Shown: positions 47,180 through 57,944 of the stretch, one piece after another | Layout: each line of letters starts with the position of its first letter | Position numbering within the stretch: the first letter of the stretch is position 1 | Origin: Ambrosia x helenae | Lineage: Eukaryota; Streptophyta; Magnoliopsida; Asterales; Asteraceae | DNA: 64,000 nucleotides | Assembly (NCBI GenBank): GCA_030844895.1 | Contig: CM061231.1 | Location: forward strand, 138,107,023 to 138,171,022 | Direction of reading: 5' to 3' | Position numbers and translations under genes: made by a program | The notes under the pieces: model-generated | What the model saw: the letters and a program-made list of their open reading frames with translations, nothing else | The model's database searches: none | Told to the model about the DNA's origin: nothing

Positions 47180-47830
47180 TTACACCTTCATATTTTAAGA
47201 GTTATAAAATTTAAAATTATATATACTAACAATTCCAAACGTGAATAGTGCTAAATCACAACTGGAACACCTTGCTTTACATGGCGTTCACAAATTGGAT
47301 TTTCAGAGCTACATTTCAAATGCCTTTTTTGTTGGAATTTACCCTCACACATTCCAATATGTGAATAGCTCTTAAATGTATCATAGCTGGTACGGAGCAA
47401 AGCGAGAGGAAATTCACATTGCTTGGGAATAGGGATTCTGATCCATTCATTTCTGCAAGCGGGGAAGAGGACAGCATGCGGCTTCTTTGGCCGCCAATGT
47501 AGAATTAAACTTTTTCCAACCCCAAAGAGAACGCGAATCTTGATTGACTGACACTAGGAACCGATTCTCCTGCTATACCCAAACCTAACTTGTAAAGGCA
47601 TTAGTATATTATAAATTTAATTCTTACGTTTTTTAATAAAAAACTCTTATGATTCAAAGTTAATAATTTAGTTAACTATTTATGTTTATTAACACACTCA
47701 GCTTGCCGTTATCAATAACATCTGTCGATATCTTTTGGGTATATTATGATTTTATTTTTTGGGCTCTATTTCGATTGCTATTGAAAGTGGCAATACTGTA
47801 ATAAACCAAAGCAATATTAATCGAATACCC
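46641..47830. other. AT-rich interval with microsatellites, no gene
   Basis: (AATAAG)n at about 46768-46808 runs into (AAT)n to about 46846, and (AAT)n recurs at 47141-47178. CAATTCCAAACGTGAATAG (47229) and an inverted or diverged copy near 47354 may mark an old small transposon, but the ends are not convincing. Confidence 0.5.
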
Positions 47831-47857
47831 ACAGCGTAGCGCGGAGAATCCTACTAG
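47828..47857 (+). mobile_element. Helitron-type 3' terminus
   Basis: CCCACAGCGTAGCGCGG, a short GC-rich inverted repeat, is followed by AGAATCCTACTAG and T. No 5' partner was found. Confidence 0.45.
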
Positions 47858-48612
47858 TTTATAACAATCCATAAAAACAACATTCATAACCTTAACCAAA
47901 AGTCCAAAACCATAATACAAAACCATAACCAAACTAAACCCAACCCCAAGATCCAATCCTTAGCCCACAATCCTCGGCCCAATAACAAAAACCCAGCCCA
48001 ACCTCCTCACCCTCCACCCAGATCCAAATTCGGATCCCCTGACCCGTCACGACCCGCCAACACTTAATCGACAAGTAAGACATTTATACAGCTACTCCTT
48101 CAAAAATTAAATCACTATGATGTGTGAATTTACCATAACCTTCGATCCCATCCGTTAATTTCATGATATACCCCGCAAATCGTGGCTGTCAGATTGATTA
48201 TTGCTCGTTATGTATCGTTCCTCAAAACTAGTATCAATTCGATATACATAATAGAATTTATTTCAATTAATCGCACATACACACCCTAAAACGACCGATT
48301 ATGAGAACCCTTAGAGTATCTTTTCCACCTATCTAAAGTATTAGCTTCCATTGAAATAAAATAGAAAATAATCTGTAAAATTAATTTCCACATATCTAAA
48401 GTATTAGCTTCCATTGCCATATTTTAAGACTTTATTTGTATTAAATCCTTAATTTTTGCATCTTAAACACTTTTAAATCAATTAGAAGTATAAAATCTTC
48501 CAAATTTATAACTTGTTAAATTCTAAAAAAAATTGTTTATTATAACAGAATTTAAATGAACTATGTTTTTCAAATTATTTAAAATTTCTATTTATTTCAT
48601 TAGTTTCTACAA
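47858..48612. other. Interval without a gene
   Basis: C-rich plus-strand sequence near 47940-48060, then AT-rich. No ORF, repeat or RNA gene seen. Confidence 0.5.
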
Positions 48613-48613
48613 T

Positions 48614-50717
48614 CTATCTATACAACTAATATATGAAACTCAATGTGGACACATGGCACTCCCATGTTGATCCATCAATTCTTTAGCCTATCATATTGTG
48701 CCAAGTGTTCAAGTGTGAGAATTTATAAGATTTTTCTTTTTTCTAAAAATAAAAAATCATTCAATTAATTTTGGTCAATAATCATTTACCAATATTAGTT
48801 AACTTCCCTAAAACAATTTAAACTCAAAATTCATTATAATTAATTGATATGTTGACTTTTGTAGAAATAATTCTCATTTATCAAAATTATTAACTTTCCT
48901 AATTTTTTAAAATATTCTTCCCTTATACTCTTCCTTTACAAAATATCAAAGAGAACATAACCTAATTCTCAAATCAGGCGACAGTCCTCTCCAAGCGACC
49001 AACCTTATTCAGGCATTCGTTCGAATCAACAATCCTTTACCGTTTTATTCATATCCTCTACAAAGTTTAATCTCTTCCATTCTTATGTCAATCAATCGTT
49101 CTTCATCTCTCTGTTTTGTCTTTATTTTTTTTGGTTTTTTTTCTGATTTCTTTGTCGATTAAGGTTTTTTTTTATGTGTTTTGACTGATTTAAAATATTT
49201 AGGGGTTTTTCATATTGATACGCATCAGGTATGTTCTTATTAATATTTATTTTTGTTATTTTTGTTTGATTTCGATTTGTTGTAATATTTAGGGTTTTTT
49301 TTTCTAATCAAACGTTGTTTGATTGTGATTCACATCAGGTATGTTTGTAATGTTCATTCGATTTTGATTTAATATACTGTTTAATTGTTGTTTTTTAGGA
49401 AACATAACAGTAGTGGTGGTTGCTGTAGGTTTGTTGGAAACTCAAAGGTGAAATGATCTTATTTTCCGACATATATGAAGATTTTGAGTTATTTTTTCAT
49501 CTTCTGTCATTGGTTATATCATATATGTAACAAGTGTTTGAAATTTGAATATAGCTTATGTCAACGTACCATTACCAAAATCTTGCAGTACTATTGCACA
49601 TGAATAATGACTTGGGTGGAACACCATTCAGGTATGTTGCTTATGGGTTTTTATTGGTAAAATCACACGATTCAGCATTTTGACTAATTGAGTATGAGCC
49701 CACCACAATTTTGTCGAGAGCATTACACTGAACGAAGATGAGAATCATAGAAAATGATGATTTTGTTGAAACTGATAGAACATAGATGCTGGGACTGTGA
49801 ATCCTACTACTGAATTCCTAAATCAATGATTAGAGAAAACAAACTCAAAAGAGTGAGACTAAAAGTGGGATGGTGAGCATGAAGACTACCTTATACCTGA
49901 TTATATAAATATGTATATTAGTTGTAATATGAATGCAACATATTAATATATATTTTTTGGTTGGTCGTTTGCAGAAGTGATGAAGCTATAGAACTAAAAC
50001 AATAGTTGAAGTCAAAGCTGGTAGACACATACAAAAAATGAATAGTAATATGTTATAGCATACTTTTATTGCTTTGGCTATTACTCTTTACAGGTTAGCG
50101 TATAACATGCTTTATATTTTTTTCACTAAAAACCATAGGCATTTGACTATTGATAAAATAGGTGAAAATTGCTTATATTTATTATATTATCTCCTTCAAG
50201 TATACCTTAACGATTTTCAATTTATATGTTGGATAGGGTGCCATAAAATTCAAGCAAAGAAGAATAAGTTGACTCTAACACTTCTTATAGGTGGTTGTAT
50301 TCTTTAAACAACATTGGCAATGGAGAATATTGTTGGCTTTACTCACTTGCAATCTTATTCATCAGCATATGTAGGTGCCTAATTTGAATTTGACCAGCTA
50401 TTTTGAATGGCACTTCGTTGTGATTTTTATGAACTTAAAATGTTTGGAGTAACATTGAACGATTCGTGTTTCAACACAGATATTATCATGCATATCTTGC
50501 ATTATACATGTGGCTTATAATTGTTTCAGGTGATAGACATATCTTTTGTATTGGAAGACTCTCAATGACTATATGTTAAATAGGGCTAAGACAATAGCAT
50601 ATATCAAAAGCTTCAAGCTTATTGTGGATCAGAAACAGGGCTCGGGTCCTGGTCCGTTCTCTTAAAATGATGGTATGTTGATTTGTGCTTCATTTCAGTA
50701 AATTGTACCAGTCATAT
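48614..50717. other. 5' part of the Helitron, no gene recognised
   Basis: AT-rich. CATCAGGTATGTT occurs twice near 49225 and 49336, resembling exon-end/donor sequence. I could not assign a protein to any frame. Confidence 0.4.
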
Positions 50718-51408
50718 GCCAGACTGTTGAATCTGTGGGCTTTATTGAAGTTGATACACCAGTTCTTCAGGTTTTTAAATCATCCATGAAGACGTAAACT
50801 TTTTTTGGTTTGATGTGTGATGATTTGATCTTTGAAAATAAACTTTTTATCCTTTTATTATATAGGGAGCAACTGGTGGTGCAGAAGCTAGGCCATTCAT
50901 TACACACCATAAATCTGTTGGCATGGATCTTTACCTGAGAATTGTTAGTGAGATTCTAAATACTGCACTTGTAATAAGTAGATGTATAAAAAGTTGATTA
51001 AGTCAGCATTTTAATTTATTTTTTATATATGTGTTCTGTAAGATTGTATATGTATCCATATAGTTAGAATTCTGATGAGAATATAGGTTGGGGGATTCGA
51101 AAAGGTATATGAAACAGGGGGAATATTTAGAAATGAAGTCATTTCAGCTCGCCATAATCCAGAATTTACGACCATAGAGGTAATGTATGCATCATTTTTG
51201 CCTTCATATAATTTAGCACTCAACTATTTCATTCACAATTGTATATTACAACTCTTTGTGTTTGTCAAATGACCATTTTTTGGCTTTATTAATAAAACAT
51301 CCATATAAATGAAGCATATTCAGACCATGATAGCATGATAAACATGGCCAAAAAAATTGTGACTCAATGTGCTCTTGCAGTTAACGCGAAGCTTAAAGTT
51401 GACTATCA
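50718..51408 (+). pseudogene. Lysyl-tRNA synthetase (organelle type) fragment captured by the Helitron
   Basis: Four exon pieces with largely intact splice borders. The first (50718-50770) has TVESVGFIEVDTPVLQ with a GT donor. The second (50867-about 50944) has GATGGAEARPFITHHKSVGM and DLYLRI. The third (about 51088-51179) has VGGFEKVYETGGIFRNE and ARHNPEFTTIE with a GTAATG donor. The fourth (about 51325-51408) has SMINMAKKIVTQCALAVN and KLKVDYQ. They match class II motifs 1 and 2 of the plastid/mitochondrial lysyl-tRNA synthetase. The anticodon-binding N-terminus and motif 3 are absent. One end of exon two departs from the family before a displaced donor. It is a non-functional gene fragment. 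Confidence 0.85.
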
Positions 51409-51899
51409 GGCAAGATATGTTTTGAATTTTTTTTATTGACATTGGAGCATCAGTTGCACAATGCAATCAGTAAGAACTTTGATATAGATACTATATTTAT
51501 ATATAAATGATCTTAGTGCTGCTACAGGGACTGGTGTTAGTTTGGAAATGATCTTAATGATGTTAAAGAAGTAATTTTTAGCAAGCTTAATATGGGTACT
51601 CTATAATTATATATGAACGATCTTAATGTTGTTAAAGAAGCAACTTTTAGCAACCTTATATACATTAAATATTGTTAATCTATTTGTTGTAGTGTGTGAA
51701 TTTGTTGTAGGTGAAAGTTGCTTCTTTTCAAGGTACATTATAATTCAAATTGGTAAAAGTAAAAAAAATATGGAAAGGGTATATGTTCCTTTGAACTCAC
51801 ATAACATCAAGGCTGTAACTCTCATTTGTTCATGTAATCTATACGTATATATTCCTTTGAATTCACATACATGATTTTCTTTTTCCTTTTATAACTATT

Positions 51900-52440
51900 T
51901 TCCAGTAGCGAAGACCCGTGATTGCATGTCGCTATCAGCGGGAGAATGCTCAAGCTATGATCATAACAAGTGTTGAGGGATTGCTTCTTAATCATGTAAG
52001 CACTTAGCGGTTTCAACGATTTGTTTTACAAAAATTGGTGGTGTTGTTTAATATTTAATATAATTGTGTTGGATAGTTTTTGTGTAATATAGCTAAAGGA
52101 TCATGCTGAAAGAGCTAGAAAATGATTTGGAGAATCAGAGAAAGAGTAATCATGGTAAGGGTAAAAGTGTGATTACTATGCAACCGCTTCAAAAACAAAC
52201 CCTCTGGATGCTAATGTTATTGATCAAGAAGCTTTAGATGCAATGTAAGAACATTTGATTTGTTTAATATATTTATTTTAGTTTTAGGATGGACCTGGAT
52301 AATGCAAGTTTTTTTAAAGGCTGGCAACATCGATTGAGGCCCAGGAAGGTGAAGGTTTTATAGTTGATGCATCTATGTCTGGTGCTGGGGATCTTGCAGA
52401 AGATAAAGATTAAGATGGATAAGATTATGAAGATATGCCA
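51900..52440 (+). other. Unidentified exon-like region in the Helitron
   Basis: Open pieces such as TNPLDANVIDQEALDAM (ending before GTAAG at about 52246) and EAQEGEGFIVDASMSGAGDL (about 52340-52400) look like captured exons. Stops occur between them. I do not recognise the source gene. Confidence 0.3.
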
Positions 52441-53640
52441 CTTGTAAGTTATCTTATTTGAGTAATTGTGTAAGATATGCAGGTCCCAAATGGGTGCCTG
52501 TAATTAGAGTTTTTAGTGTTATTATGTTTGGTATGAAATGGCTAATTATGTTTTAGATAGTTTGGCCTTTGCGTGTCGCGTACGTTTTTGATGTAATTTG
52601 AACTTTGTATGTCAGATTCTCACTGGTCGCTTTTGTCATTTATGTTATTTTTTTATTGTTTTAGAAGGCATTTTTTAAACATATAGAGATTTTATTAAGA
52701 TATAAAACTCTTTCAATGAACATAATGGGCATAGAAATTATAACAATCTTGTTTGTGAAAAATCGGGTAATCATATTTTTCCAACCGAAGGCCCAAATAA
52801 TATAAGAAAAAAAATGATTATGGCCATAGTTGCTACTAGCGTAAGATATCTTAACTCACTTTATGGTACCATTATTCCATACACTTTACTATTTATGAAT
52901 TTAGTAAAATAGGTCGACACTTATATATGCATCAGTACATATGAATAACTATGGTGTTCTCATCACGAAAGATAGTTCATTACATAGAAGCATCTCTAAA
53001 TGGTAATTTAAATCAATTTTAAATATGTAAATATTAGAAATACTTTATTTTTTTAACATTAATGCATTCAAAATAATACTGCAAATACTTTAAATTAATA
53101 CAAAATATGCTTATGTCAAACTTTACAAGTAGTTTTGGGACAATTACTTTTATGGGTCCATCAAACATTGCAGTAAGTGTGTTGGCTAATGGGTTATGGG
53201 TCAAACAGGCGAGTCAAGCATGCATTTTTTATATGGGTCAAATACACAAAACTTTGTTATATTTCTCTATTTAAAATAATCCATGTGTTAAATGAGTTTG
53301 ATTATAGAACTTTATTGGTATGTCTTTGTGATTTAATAAATTTGTGCATTTGAACCCATTCAATTTGACTTTAAACCCATGTAATCTATTTTGTTCATAG
53401 CTTACTATCTTAACTTCACCTATTTGATAAGTTAGTAACACAACTTGCAATGGTAGTTGCATGTTTGTTCACTTTTGACCGGTTAAAGTGTCACATACAT
53501 CTATTCATTTGTATCTAATGGGTCAAACGTAGGTCTATTTACATTTGGCTTTATGTGTCTCACGGAATTCGGATGTAGTGGAATCTTGCACTAGATGTCC
53601 GCACATCATCGTTTCATGTCTGTCAATAATTCAATATAAT
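52441..53640. other. Helitron interior without a recognised gene
   Basis: AT-rich, no conserved coding sequence seen. Confidence 0.4.
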
Positions 53641-53649
53641 GGAAGTAAA

Positions 53650-53890
53650 ATGATTTGGATTGTATTTAAGCGTATGTTTCGCAATGACCATCAATAAAAG
53701 TCAAGGACAGTCTCTATCGAAGGTTGGATTGTATTTAAGAGACCCTGTATTCTCACATGGCCAGCTTTATGTCGCATTGTCAAGAGTCAAAAGCAGGGCA
53801 GGTGTGAAGTTACTTATACTTAATGCTGATGGGAAGGTCAAGACTAAAACAAAAAATGTGGCGTATAAAGAAATATTTAGTGATATTTGA
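53650..53890 (+). pseudogene. C-terminal tail of Helitron PIF1-type helicase
   Basis: The frame reads FAMTINKSQGQSLSKVGLYL, then PVFSHGQLYVALSRVKSRAG, ending at 53890. These are helicase motifs V and VI of PIF1-like helicases, in the form typical of the RepHel protein of plant Helitrons. The rest (Rep HUH nuclease, Walker motifs) is absent. It lies about 120 bp before the Helitron 3' end on the same strand, its normal position, which supports the boundary call. Confidence 0.85.
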
Positions 53891-53985
53891 ATAAAATGTG
53901 TATTAGTTTCTTTTAAATTTTAATAAAATATTTCTACTATATTTTTTATACGTTTTACCGCTCAAAATAATTGTACGTTGGTGAA

Positions 53986-54013
53986 CCGCGTGTTAACGCG
54001 GGCAAAGATCTAG
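53986..54013 (+). promoter_or_regulatory. Helitron 3' terminal hairpin and CTAG
   Basis: CCGCGT/ACGCGG form a perfect 6-bp stem with loop GTTA. CTAG follows at 54010-54013, next to T. Confidence 0.8.
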
Positions 54014-54888
54014 TTATTTCATATTTAAAATTATTGAACTTAATTATAGTTCAATTCAAAGGCCCTAGAATCCCTAAATCTAGTGAAGAAACCCTAAGTG
54101 TCTAATCTTAGAAAACATACATTCAAAGTCCTTTTATTTATAATACTTTATTTATCATTTAGGTTGATTCCTCGCGAATCATTTTACTAAGCTGTATATT
54201 GCATTTTGGATACTTAATTGCTTGCTAAAGGTGAGTTTACGTAGCCAATTTTTTACTGTTTTACATTTTTGGGGTAAAACATATATTAAACACTTATACT
54301 CAACACATACAATTCTATTACGTGTCATATGTGAATCTTTGATGCTACATGTCTTAAATAATTAGACCAGTAAGACTAAAACTAAAACTTGCGTAATCAT
54401 TAAATTTGGCCAAGCCAACGATATACAATGATAGATCTATTGGACTAACAACCCCACCCAGATTCGTTGACCATTTCTATGGGGAACGCGGGTGATTGTT
54501 ATCGGCAAACAGAATTGCAACATTTGGTGAACTATATGCTTATGGGAGGGACCACAAAAACTAGTCATAAGGGTTGATAACATGTAGACTTGGATTAACA
54601 TGTACGTAACACGTTAATTGTATACATTATTTTAGACTATTTATGCTCAAACAAAACCTATGTATTCTCATCAACTTTTAGTTGACTCAATCCATTTTTG
54701 AAACTCAACATGTTTCAGGGAATAATGATACTTGAAGACTAGAGTTTTATGCTTGGAGATTTATATTGATGTTTAGATTCATGTATCTCTTAATTAACGT
54801 ACAAATTTCTCTTAGAACAATTGATTGTAATGGAATTTTAATGATTATTGAAACTTATTAAATGTCATGAGCTAATGAACAATCGTCA
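54014..54888. other. AT-rich interval without a gene
   Basis: No ORF or repeat recognised. Confidence 0.5.
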
Positions 54889-54890
54889 CT

Positions 54891-54946
54891 ATGTGGCACC
54901 CCGATGTTTTCGCCATCGGTTGAGGTGTTACGGATTGGTATCAGAG
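54891..54946 (+). repeat. LTR end and primer binding site remnant
   Basis: TGGTATCAGAG (54936-54946) follows GAGGTGTTACGGAT. The piece before it (TGTGGCACCCCGATG...) resembles the ends of gypsy LTRs. No full LTR can be drawn. Confidence 0.45.
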
Positions 54947-55129
54947 TGTTGTTTATAGGGAATTTGGCTATTATAAAAATAATCAAGTGTATAACCCTAG
55001 GACTTTACCCGATACTTGCTTATCTTACTTGTAACTCTACTTGATTCCTTATCTCTATCCCTATCCTAATCTTAGTCCCTACAAGATGCCTACTCGTTAT
55101 CACTTGCTGCAATCCTAATCTATCCTCGG

Positions 55130-56178
55130 AGGAACTATTAGTCGGGATGCTGGGTTTATTAGTGACTTGGCCGTGAAGAGAGCTTTGGGTGCAGTTCACC
55201 TTATGTGATGCCTCCCTTTCCTACGGGATCCCCAAAGCGAGCTCCTACTCCGGTCGTGCATGGGGTGACTAAGCTCTTGTTTGGGTTACGGACATGGCAA
55301 TCTTCTATTATGGAGGAGGTGATATCACAGTTTGTCAATGGGCTTCAGGAAGCTATTGAAGATATAGTGGTGTGTGGGTGCCCGTTTTTTGTGGCCTCCG
55401 GTTCCAATACACCTAGGAAGACTAAGGCTTCTTTCAGCTCGGGATGACGTCGTTTAAGCTTTCATAGTCTTGAAAGTTGCAGGACCACATCCTACGGAAC
55501 AGCGGGGTCGAGGATCTTGACTATGTTACGCACAAGCTTTGGGATGCCTGTGCGACTCTCTCCCAGATTTTGATCTTGGCGTTTTCACTAACAAGGACAC
55601 CGCGCCACCAGAGATCCAAAAAACTTTAGCGAATGTCCTATTTAGTAAAATTGCACAGAACATGGGAGATGATTTTGGTTTATCTCCTCGCTAGAAAATG
55701 GTGATGGAATGCTTGCAAGGACCCCACACCTAGGATTTCATGGCTGTCATTTCTATCGAAGGGTTGGGCGAACGTATGTCAGCAGTTGAATACAAGGTGA
55801 TTCTTAAATATCGCTTAATGATCCCTATGTTCCCAGACGACGAAACTTGCCAAGTTCGTCTTAAGGCTTGCTTAGATAAATCTGGGGAACAAACGGTTCA
55901 CTGCAAGAGGTTGGCCGTGTTCAAGTATCGCCATGACCTTGTTCAGGATGCTTTATGGGACATGCTCAGGTGGGCAATGATATTGGCGAAGAAGGAAGCC
56001 CCAGTTAATTTCCTAACGTACCCGACAGAGGGGCAACCTACTCTACGACCAGCATATGTGTTCGTGTTCGGCTGGGCAGGTGGGAAACACGTTTGTGTGT
56101 ACTTTACAGGTGTGTCCCCTCTCGTTGGTTTCAGAGATTCTGGGTTTGTGGCCTCACAAGTGATACGGAAAGCAGAGT
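55130..56178 (+). pseudogene. Reverse-transcriptase-family pseudogene, C-terminal part
   Basis: It matches the C-terminal half of a widespread plant family usually annotated as reverse-transcriptase-like. Pieces in order are ISDLAVKRALGAVHLM, then DPQSELLLRSCMG, a frameshift, LFGLRTWQSSIMEEV and EDIVVCGCPFF. After a second gap come FDLGVFTNKDTAPPEIQKTL, then the longest open piece (55740-56178) with EYKVILKYRLMIPMFPDD, FKYRHDLVQDALWDM, APVNFLTYP and GKHVCVYFTGVSPLVGF. At least two frameshifts and stops (for example near 55695 and 55736) break it. The RT domain proper is not in the window. The family memory is good but the mobile-element class is uncertain. Confidence 0.65.
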
Positions 56179-56199
56179 AGGTTCAGTTTCGCTATTCTA

Positions 56200-56484
56200 A
56201 AAGGGGTGGCGGCATAGCTTTTTGCTCATCTGCCTGTGATTACGTAATTTGTCCTTTTTATTAAAAAAAAGAAAGAAAAAGAAAGTAAAAAAAAAAAAAA
56301 AAGAACGAAAGAAAAAATCCGACACAAATATGTGGTTTTTTGGTACGATCGTACTAATTATTAGTCTGCAAGAACTGAAAAGATGTATACAGCTCACAAG
56401 ACGGGTCAACAATCCATTTATTATTTAATTGAAAAGAAATATAAATCACTTATCATCAATATCAACCCAAGCTACTTCAAACCC
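56200..56484. other. Non-coding, A-rich
   Basis: GAAAGAAAAAG-type purine tract at 56270-56318. No gene seen. Confidence 0.4.
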
Positions 56485-56880
56485 ATGATTTCATCAACCA
56501 CCAATGGCCATATCATCTCTTTCTATACCTTTCTGGTGTGTTGTTATTGCTACTGTTGTTCGGCTAATGACACTATCACAATGGGGGACTTCATCAATGA
56601 TGGTCACAGTTATTTAGATTCTGCGAAGATGAAATTTCGAATGGGCTTCTTTCCACATGGGAATATATCTGAACTAAGACGATATGTGGGGATATGGTAT
56701 ACAATGGATCCGAAGACCGTTGTGTGGGTCGCTAACCGTGAGAAACCAGTGCTGGATTCCACGGGAATTGTTACAGTTGCAGAAGATGGTAACTTTAAAG
56801 TGCTAAACAAAGATGAAACCTGTTACTTCTCAACAAGCATAGGTAACATGGCACATCTTAATTATCTATATGAATTTATG
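56485..56880 (+). pseudogene. 5' fragment of a G-type lectin S-receptor-like kinase gene
   Basis: Starts at ATG 56485 with a hydrophobic, Cys-rich leader resembling a signal peptide (ISFYTFLVCCYCYCC). It is followed by the first half of a bulb-type lectin domain: DTITMGDFINDGHSYLDSA, FRMGFFPHGN, YVGIWYTMDPKTVVWVANRE and GNFKVLN. Homology stops at about 56838 (CYFSTSIG), where GGTAACATG could be a splice donor. The frame ends at 56881. No further lectin, S-locus, PAN or kinase sequence follows, so this is a truncated copy or the first exon of a destroyed gene. In most relatives the extracellular part is one long exon, which argues for truncation. Confidence 0.75.
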
Positions 56881-57732
56881 TGAATTATATCACATTATCA
56901 CATCTATAACTCGTACTCAATTCTTGCTATGTACCCAAACAAGCCGCCAGCATAACGTCACATCTTACAAACCTCCATAAAAATCCCACTCTTCCCACAA
57001 TATGTACAAACCCTGCTAAATTTTTTTATATGTGTGTGGTGGTGGGGTGACCCACTAAGAAGTCCGTTTGGAGGTCCGGACTGTTGGACTGAGCACAAAC
57101 CCAACAAGCCCTACATTGTTATCGGATGAGTCATGTGGTCCGCAGACAATGTCACGTACGAATTAGGCGAGTAAAATGCCCACATTATGGTTTGTCTAAT
57201 ACTCCACCAGTTGTATATTTGTAAGTGAGCCATGACTTTTTTTTTTCTTTTTTTTTTTTTACATCTAGGTGTTTTGAAAAAATAATAAGTGTTTCTAGGA
57301 TGTTAAGTATTTTGGTTTCTAGGGAGTTTGCTACCCAGTGTATAGCTGACTCCGAAAACATTATGACATTAAACATTCACGTGACAAGCGAATTCGTCAA
57401 ATACGTTGACATGGCAAAAACAAAATAATGAGTCTACTAATGATCCTTTGATTAGCGGAATCCAATTGGTAAGTTGAGTCTGCTCATTTGACTAGTGGAC
57501 TACATAGAAACCAAAACAAGTTCAAAAACATCCATGAAACGCTTATGATTATTTTTTTCTAAAACATTCCGGAAAAAAAAGTCATGTCATCAATTTATTC
57601 TGGTTAAAGGGTTTTGTATATTATTCCCATAACGTTTGTGGCCCCAAAACATTATAGAGCCATGTGATACACTGATACACTGATAACAACTTAATAAGAA
57701 AGAAAACAAGGCCAATTTTTAGCATCAATCCT
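56881..57732. other. Interval without a gene
   Basis: A T-rich run at 57237-57260. No ORF, RNA or element ends recognised. Confidence 0.5.
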
Positions 57733-57735
57733 TAA

Positions 57736-57908
57736 GACTATCCGGAGTGGTGGGGGAAGAGGAGGATGAAGTGCCATGTGGCACTTGTGGGACCCTTGTG
57801 AGGAGGGGGGGAGGATAATTGTGGGGAGTGGAAGGGGGGGGAAGTGACATGTGGCATTTCTTTTTTTTTTTTTTTTTTTTATAAAAAAAACTTTCATATA
57901 TTAAAAAC

Positions 57909-57944
<36 letters not shown>

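Larger units (their letters stand above)
48613..54013 (+). mobile_element. Helitron with captured lysyl-tRNA synthetase exons and helicase remnant
   Basis: The proposed 5' end is A|TCTATCTATACAACTAAT at 48613 (48617 is possible). The 3' end is the hairpin CCGCGT-GTTA-ACGCGG followed by GCAAAGATCTAG and T at 54013. Inside, on the same strand, are pieces of an organelle-type lysyl-tRNA synthetase gene (50718-51408), an unidentified exon-like region (51900-52440) and the extreme C-terminus of the Helitron Rep/helicase (53650-53890). The coding part for Rep and most of the helicase is missing, so it is non-autonomous. Confidence 0.65.

Noticed and set aside
47229..47375. Possible MITE with CAATTCCAAACGTGAATAG ends
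   Set aside because: The second copy is diverged and in direct rather than inverted relation, and no target duplication is visible.
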